From the NCBI GenBank assembly GCA_038248985.1, contig JBBRWV010000135.1, forward strand, positions 1 through 9,217: DNA of 9,217 nucleotides. Direction: 5' to 3'. Made by a program: the position numbers and the translations under genes. Each line of letters starts with the position of its first letter. Positions within the stretch are counted from its first letter, which is position 1. Below, in pieces: positions 5,608 to 9,217 of the stretch. This DNA is from JBBRWV01 sp038248985 (GTDB taxonomy: Bacteria > Planctomycetota > Phycisphaerae > WQYP01). The notes below the pieces were generated by a model. It did not search any database and had not been told where the DNA came from. It saw nothing but the letters and a program-made list of their open reading frames with translations.

Positions 5608-6894
5608 ATGAAAATCCTCCTCATCGGTTCCGGTGCCCGCGAACACGCTCTCGCCTGGAAAATTAAACAATCCCCCCTCTGCACGCGGCTCTTCATCGCC
5701 CCCGGCAACCCCGGCATGGCGCCGCTGGGCGACCTCCTCGCCGTGCCCTCCAATGACATCCCCGGGCTCGTGCAGATCGCCGTTGACCTCGAGGTCGATC
5801 TCGTCGTCGTCGGCCCGGAAGACCCGCTCTGCCTGGGCCTTGTCGATGCTCTCGCCGAGAAAAATATCAAAGCGTTCGGCCCCACCAAGGCGGGCGCAGC
5901 CCTCGAAGGCGACAAGGCCCTGAGCAAAAAGCTGATGCGCGACGCTTCCATCCCCACCGCCGAGGGACGCGTTTTTACCAACATGAAATCGGCTCTGGCG
6001 TTTGTGGAAACGCGCCATGAGCCGCTCGTCGTCAAGGCCGCCGGCCTGGCCAAGGGCAAGGGCGTGCTCGTCTGCTCCGACCCGGTCGAAGCGCTTGACG
6101 CCGTCCGCTCCATCATGGAGAAAAAAGCCTTCGGCGATGCCGGCAACACCATCGTCGTCGAAGAACGCCTCGACGGCCCGGAAATCTCCCTCCTCGCCTT
6201 CGTCGATGGCAACAACGCTTACCTCCTCGAGGGTGCGCAAGATCACAAACGCATCGCCGACGGCGACACCGGCCCCAACACCGGGGGCATGGGCGCGTAC
6301 TCCCCCGCGCCGATCCTCACCGATTCGGTCATCGAAAAATGCCAACGCGAAATCATCGTGCCGCTCCTCGACACCCTCAAACGCAACGAAATCGACTACC
6401 GCGGCATCCTCTACATCGGCCTCATGCTCACCGCCGGCGGAGCCAAGGTCATCGAGTTCAACGCCCGTTTCGGTGACCCCGAATGCCAGGCCCTCATGCT
6501 CCGTCTGCAGTCCGATCTCGTCGAAGCCATGCTCGCCACCGTCGATCAAAAGCTCGACCAGATCACCCTCCAGTGGGATTCACGGCCCAGCCTGTGCGTG
6601 GTGGCTGCTTCCGAGGGCTATGGCTGGAAGCCCGATGACCAGGTGAAAAAAGGCGCCGAAATCACTGGCCTCGATGCTGCGGCCAAAATGCCTGACGTCC
6701 AGATTTTCCACGGCGGCACGGCCCGCAAAAATAACCAGCTCGTCACCAGCGGCGGCCGCGTCCTCAGCGTCACCGCCCTCGGTGACGACCTCACCGCCGC
6801 CCGCGACAAAGCCTATGCCGCCCTGCAATTGATTCACTTTGACGGCATGAATTACCGCAAGGATATTGGCCATCGGGCGTTGAAATCCAAATAA
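5608..6894 (+). CDS. purD: Phosphoribosylamine-glycine ligase (GARS)
   Basis: PurD joins glycine to 5-phosphoribosylamine using ATP, the second step of de novo purine synthesis, in the cytoplasm. The 428 residues match the usual single-domain bacterial length. In order: the N-terminal GSGAREHALAWKI (7-19), the VVGPEDPLCLGL block (67-78), FGPTKAGAALEGDKALSK (90-107), the ATP-grasp strand VVKAAGLAKGKGV (141-153), VVEERLDGPEISLLAF (183-198), DHKRIADGDTGPNTGGMGAY (212-231), and the metal-binding IEFNARFGDPECQ (282-294). I start at ATG 5608 because MKILLIGSGAREH is the family N-terminus. The frame is open to an ATG at 5548, but those 20 residues are not family-like. The ribosome site is weak (AAGG near 5592). 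No other purine gene is adjacent. Confidence 0.96.
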   Translation: MKILLIGSGAREHALAWKIKQSPLCTRLFIAPGNPGMAPLGDLLAVPSNDIPGLVQIAVDLEVDLVVVGPEDPLCLGLVDALAEKNIKAFGPTKAGAALEGDKALSKKLMRDASIPTAEGRVFTNMKSALAFVETRHEPLVVKAAGLAKGKGVLVCSDPVEALDAVRSIMEKKAFGDAGNTIVVEERLDGPEISLLAFVDGNNAYLLEGAQDHKRIADGDTGPNTGGMGAYSPAPILTDSVIEKCQREIIVPLLDTLKRNEIDYRGILYIGLMLTAGGAKVIEFNARFGDPECQALMLRLQSDLVEAMLATVDQKLDQITLQWDSRPSLCVVAASEGYGWKPDDQVKKGAEITGLDAAAKMPDVQIFHGGTARKNNQLVTSGGRVLSVTALGDDLTAARDKAYAALQLIHFDGMNYRKDIGHRALKSK

Positions 6895-6935
6895 GCCGTC
6901 CCGTGCGGACATCCGAAAGTGTGAGCAGTATCAAC

Positions 6936-7727
6936 ATGCCCAAACGCATTCTCGTCACCGGTTCGGCCGGTACGGTCGGTCGCGCCGCTTCGGCGGAACT
7001 TCGGGCTGCCGGGCATTTTGTCCGCGGCCTCGATCGCGAGCCCACGCCCGATGTCGACGAAGCCCTCCGCGGCGATGTCGCCGATCGCACGCTCCTCGAC
7101 ATTGCCATGCAATCCATCGATACCGTCATCCACCTCGCCGCGGCGCTCGAGTGGCTCGATTTCGAAGAGCACCAGGTTTCCTCCAACATCCTCGGCGTCT
7201 ACCGCATGTTTGAAGCCGCCAAACAGGCCAAAATCCAGCGCATTATCCTGGCCAGCACCGTGCAAGTCTCCGGCCGCCTCAACCGCGACGCCACGCACCC
7301 GCTCACCTCACGCGACGGCACCTATTCGTACAATACCTATGGCGCTACCAAAGTTTTCGCCGAAGAACTCGGCAAGGTTTACTCCCATACGGAAAAAATC
7401 GTCGTCCTCGCCGCCCGCCTCTGCTGGATGCCCCGCGTTGCCGAACACGTCACCGCCTCCGGCCCGCGCGGCCGCTATCAATTCTTTCTCTCCCACGACG
7501 ATGGCGGACGCTTCTTCAAAGCCGCCGTCGATGCCGAGTCCATCCCTCCCGGCACCTTTCACGCCATGTATGTCGTCTCCCAATCCCCGCCGCCCCATAG
7601 CCCGCTCTTCGACGTTACGGAAGCCAAGACGCTGCTCAACTGGGAACCGCGGGACACCTTCCCCCAGGGCCTGCCGACAGAATGGAATGTTCCCGCAATC
7701 CTTGCGGAAACCTCCCCTTCGCATTGA
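6936..7727 (+). CDS. NAD-dependent epimerase/dehydratase family protein (uronate-dehydrogenase-like SDR)
   Basis: This 263-residue extended-type short-chain dehydrogenase/reductase would be a cytoplasmic NAD(P)-dependent enzyme acting on a sugar or nucleotide sugar. The Rossmann motif TGSAGTVG (8-15) is the GxxGxxG nucleotide site. D48 in RGDVAD and the TVIHLAAA strand (63-70) follow the family pattern. LASTVQVSG (105-113) holds the active-site Ser/Thr, and YGATK gives the catalytic Y135 and K139. The short length and the ASTVQVSGRL / YGATKVFAEELGKVY arrangement resemble uronate dehydrogenase more than UDP-glucose epimerase, but the substrate is unproven. I prefer ATG 6936 because MPKRILVTGSAG is the natural beginning. 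In-frame GTG codons at 6903 and 6921 are possible, and no ribosome site clearly decides. It begins 41 bases after purD and may be co-transcribed with it. Confidence 0.82.
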   Translation: MPKRILVTGSAGTVGRAASAELRAAGHFVRGLDREPTPDVDEALRGDVADRTLLDIAMQSIDTVIHLAAALEWLDFEEHQVSSNILGVYRMFEAAKQAKIQRIILASTVQVSGRLNRDATHPLTSRDGTYSYNTYGATKVFAEELGKVYSHTEKIVVLAARLCWMPRVAEHVTASGPRGRYQFFLSHDDGGRFFKAAVDAESIPPGTFHAMYVVSQSPPPHSPLFDVTEAKTLLNWEPRDTFPQGLPTEWNVPAILAETSPSH

Positions 7728-7751
7728 ACCTCACCCTCCTTTCCCTTATCT
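7724..7751 (+). promoter_or_regulatory. Candidate promoter of the aminotransferase gene
   Basis: TTGAAC at 7724-7729, overlapping the stop codon of the SDR gene, is followed after 16 bases by TTATCT at 7746-7751. It would allow independent expression of the aminotransferase gene. The CTTTCCCTTATCTTCAC context resembles CTTTCCCTACACTCAC upstream of leuD, so the two sites may share a promoter type. Confidence 0.33.
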
Positions 7752-7824
7752 TCACCGATCCGTTTTTCACTGGTCCTCCTGGGTGCCTTACACACCCATG
7801 CGTCAAACTTTCTTGGAGCTTCTC

Positions 7825-8973
7825 ATGAACAAGATGCGCCTCTTCACCCCCGGCCCCACCAGCGTCCCCGAAGATGTCCTCCTCGAAATGGCCAAGCCCG
7901 TCTTCCACCACCGCACCCAGCAATACAAAGACCTCTTCGCCAAATCCAACGAGCTGCTCAAATACGTCTACCAGACCCAATCACCCGTCCTCACCATCTC
8001 CGGTTCCGGCACCGCCGCCGCCGAAATGGCCATGATCAACGTCATCCCCCCCGGGCCCGATGGCAAAGTCCTCTTCCTCAGCAACGGCAAATTCGCCGAA
8101 CGCTGGGTCAAGATCGGCGAACGCAACAAGTGGACCTCCACCGTCCTCAAGGCCGAGTACGGCACTCCCGTCCCCGTTGAACAAGTCGCCGACGCCCTCA
8201 AGGCGAAGCATTATGATGCCGTCGTCCTCGTCCATTCCGAAACTTCCGCCTGCACCGTGACGGACCTTCAGGGCATCGCCGCACTCACCCGCAACACCGA
8301 CACTGTCCTCATCTCCGACGGCATCACCGCCGTGGGCTCCATCCCCGTCAAACAGGACGAATGGGGCGTGGACATGGTCATCACCGGCAGCCAGAAAGCC
8401 CTCATGCTGCCCCCCGGCCTCGCGTTCGTCAGCGTCTCCGAAAAAGCCCAGAAAAAATCCGCCACGGTGAAGCAGCCCAACCTCTACCTCGACCTGTCCA
8501 GCTATCTCAAGAGTTTCAACGACAATGACGTCCCCTGGACCCCCGCGGTCACCCTCGTCCGCGGCCTCTACGTCGCGCTGGAAATGATCAAGGCCGAAAC
8601 GATCGAAGGCGTCTGGAAACGCACCGCCAGCCTGGCCGCCGCCACCCGCGCCGCCGCCAACGCCCTGGGCCTCGGCGTCTTCTCCAAGTGCCCCTCCGAC
8701 TCCGTCACCGGCATCAACTACCCTGCCGGTTTCACCGACAAGGAATTCCGCGGCGCTCTCCGTAAACAGCTCAACATGAACGTGGCCGCCGGACAGGGCA
8801 CCATGGAAGGCAAAATGTTCCGCATCTCCCACATGGGCTACATGGATCAAGTCGACACCCTCGGCGTCATCCACGGCCTCGAAATCATCCTCGCCCAGTT
8901 CGGCTACAAATTCGAACAAGGCGCCGGCGTCCTCGCCGCCCACAATGAACTGTTCAAACTCAACGGCAAGTAA
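7825..8973 (+). CDS. Class V aminotransferase (alanine-glyoxylate / serine-pyruvate type)
   Basis: This 382-residue PLP enzyme of fold type I moves an amino group between small amino acids (alanine, serine) and keto acids (glyoxylate, pyruvate). The N-terminus MRLFTPGPTSVPEDVL is the family's TPGPT opening, followed by HHRTQQYKDLF (28-38). SGSGTAAAEMA (59-69) forms the cofactor phosphate loop. VLVHSETSA (134-142) and LISDGITAVGSIPV (162-175, with D165 facing the PLP ring) lead to ITGSQKALMLPPGLAF, where K191 is the lysine that binds PLP. RISHMGYMD near 333-341 holds the arginine that usually binds the carboxylate. The start at ATG 7825 has GGAG 7 bases upstream. An in-frame ATG at 7798 is an alternative. 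In organisms without serC, enzymes of this family have been proposed to act in serine synthesis; nothing here settles that. Confidence 0.92.
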   Translation: MNKMRLFTPGPTSVPEDVLLEMAKPVFHHRTQQYKDLFAKSNELLKYVYQTQSPVLTISGSGTAAAEMAMINVIPPGPDGKVLFLSNGKFAERWVKIGERNKWTSTVLKAEYGTPVPVEQVADALKAKHYDAVVLVHSETSACTVTDLQGIAALTRNTDTVLISDGITAVGSIPVKQDEWGVDMVITGSQKALMLPPGLAFVSVSEKAQKKSATVKQPNLYLDLSSYLKSFNDNDVPWTPAVTLVRGLYVALEMIKAETIEGVWKRTASLAAATRAAANALGLGVFSKCPSDSVTGINYPAGFTDKEFRGALRKQLNMNVAAGQGTMEGKMFRISHMGYMDQVDTLGVIHGLEIILAQFGYKFEQGAGVLAAHNELFKLNGK

Positions 8974-9008
8974 CGCCGTTGTTCGTAGTTCACGCTTGCG
9001 CGTGCAAC
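8961..9008 (+). other. Two hairpins spanning the aminotransferase stop codon and 3' leader
   Basis: CAACGGC (8961-8967) and GCCGTTG (8975-8981) form a perfect 7-base stem whose loop holds the TAA stop (8971-8973). A second stem follows at once: GTTCACGC (8988-8995) with GCGTG-c-AAC (9000-9008), a 4-base loop and one bulge. Both lie ahead of the terminator at 9039-9076. Confidence 0.5.
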
Positions 9009-9038
9009 GCGGCCCCCCAGCCCGCAACGTCACAATTC

Positions 9039-9076
9039 AAAAAGACCCGAGCGCCAATCCGCTCGGGTCTTTTTTT
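9039..9076 (+). terminator. Strong intrinsic terminator
   Basis: A perfect 10-base stem, GACCCGAGCG (9044-9053) with CGCTCGGGTC (9060-9069), closes a 6-base loop and is followed by seven T residues (9070-9076). An A5 run before the stem (9039-9043) lengthens the pairing and would let it work in both directions. It ends the aminotransferase transcript, about 65 bases after the stop. Confidence 0.93.
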
Positions 9077-9077
9077 A

Positions 9078-9217
9078 GTGTGCGTTCGACGAACCACATC
9101 TTCAATTTCAACCTGAGCCACGTCAAGATGCTTCCGTGACCAACGGAGGTGTTTATGGCGCGTGGTGCGGCTCGGATCAAGAAGCGTGAAGCGATGTGGC
9201 GGCGGGTGGTGGCGGGG
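9078..9217 (+). mobile_element. Possible left end of an IS66-type insertion sequence (partial)
   Basis: If the gene starting at 9155 is an IS66 accessory gene, the left terminal repeat should lie within about 60-100 bases upstream. The sequence right after the terminator, GTGTGCGTTCGACGAACCAC at 9078-9097, is in the right place. I cannot confirm it, because the right end and the target duplication lie outside the window. Confidence 0.25.
9155..9217 (+). CDS. N-terminus of a basic protein, possibly IS66 accessory protein TnpA (partial)
   Basis: An ATG at 9155 has an excellent ribosome site, CGGAGGTG, with its GGAGG core (9145-9149) 5 bases upstream. The 21 codons in view read MARGAARIKKREAMWRRVV and then A-G, and run off the window. 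The basic start followed by an R-E-x-M-W-R-x-V-V helix resembles the opening of IS66-family TnpA-type proteins, where a W-R-x-[VL]-[VL] helix precedes a helix-turn-helix with S-G-x-S-V-x-x-[FY]-C. That diagnostic part is cut off, so the family call is tentative. It is a separate transcription unit from the aminotransferase, because a strong terminator stands between them. Confidence 0.45.
   Translation, partial: MARGAARIKKREAMWRRVVAG

Noticed and set aside
5596..6549. 317-residue minus-strand open frame opposite purD
   Set aside because: Shadow of purD produced by codon bias; rich in D, E, G and H without a domain.
7018..7824. Upstream extension of the aminotransferase frame through the SDR gene
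   Set aside because: The residues encoded there are Ser/Pro/Ala-rich out-of-frame SDR sequence; the family N-terminus begins at MNKMRLFTPGPT (7825) with a ribosome site.
7981..9033. 350-residue minus-strand open frame opposite the aminotransferase
   Set aside because: Shadow frame; it also runs through the 3' hairpins of the sense gene.
1..9217. CRISPR array, tRNA or rRNA gene
   Set aside because: I saw no regularly spaced direct repeats, no cloverleaf with a GTTCRA-type arm in a plausible fold, and no conserved rRNA blocks.

Overview
The window comes from a GC-rich bacterial chromosome. The best lineage clue is a short Hc1-type (chlamydial histone H1-like) protein, a family found mainly in Chlamydiae and Planctomycetes. 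Together with FliN, a WXXGXW-repeat lipoprotein and what look like insertion-sequence genes at both ends, it suggests a planctomycete, perhaps of the Phycisphaerae type. That placement is inference from family distribution, not a measured match.

Layout: (1) 1-114 is the 3' end of what looks like an IS4-type transposase. It is followed by about 700 bases (115-822) with no gene I can support. (2) 823-1647, plus strand: the Hc1-like histone and a FabZ-like hot-dog dehydratase. (3) 1730-2831, minus strand: a FliN motor-switch protein followed by a WXXGXW lipoprotein. The lipoprotein converges on fabZ and fliN diverges from the next gene. (4) 3016-4029, plus: an aldo/keto reductase, whose upstream region carries a possible promoter and a C9 tract. 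(5) 4187-5535, plus: leuD, then 18 bases later a small C39-like cysteine peptidase, then a 92-residue unknown protein whose start overlaps the peptidase stop (ATGA). (6) 5608-8973, plus: purD, an extended SDR (uronate-dehydrogenase-like), and a class V aminotransferase of the alanine-glyoxylate/serine-pyruvate type, closed by a strong intrinsic terminator at 9039-9076. (7) 9155 to the end: the first 21 codons of a gene that resembles an IS66 accessory gene (tnpA).

Most genes are household metabolism: leucine synthesis, purine synthesis, amino-group transfer, fatty-acid dehydration and redox enzymes. They form single genes or short runs rather than one pathway operon. The most unusual part is the peptidase/partner pair between leuD and purD. 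Its codon use looks less GC-biased than its neighbours, the overlap suggests coupled translation, and I do not recognise the partner. I do not see a clear large undescribed system; this pair is the best candidate for a small one.
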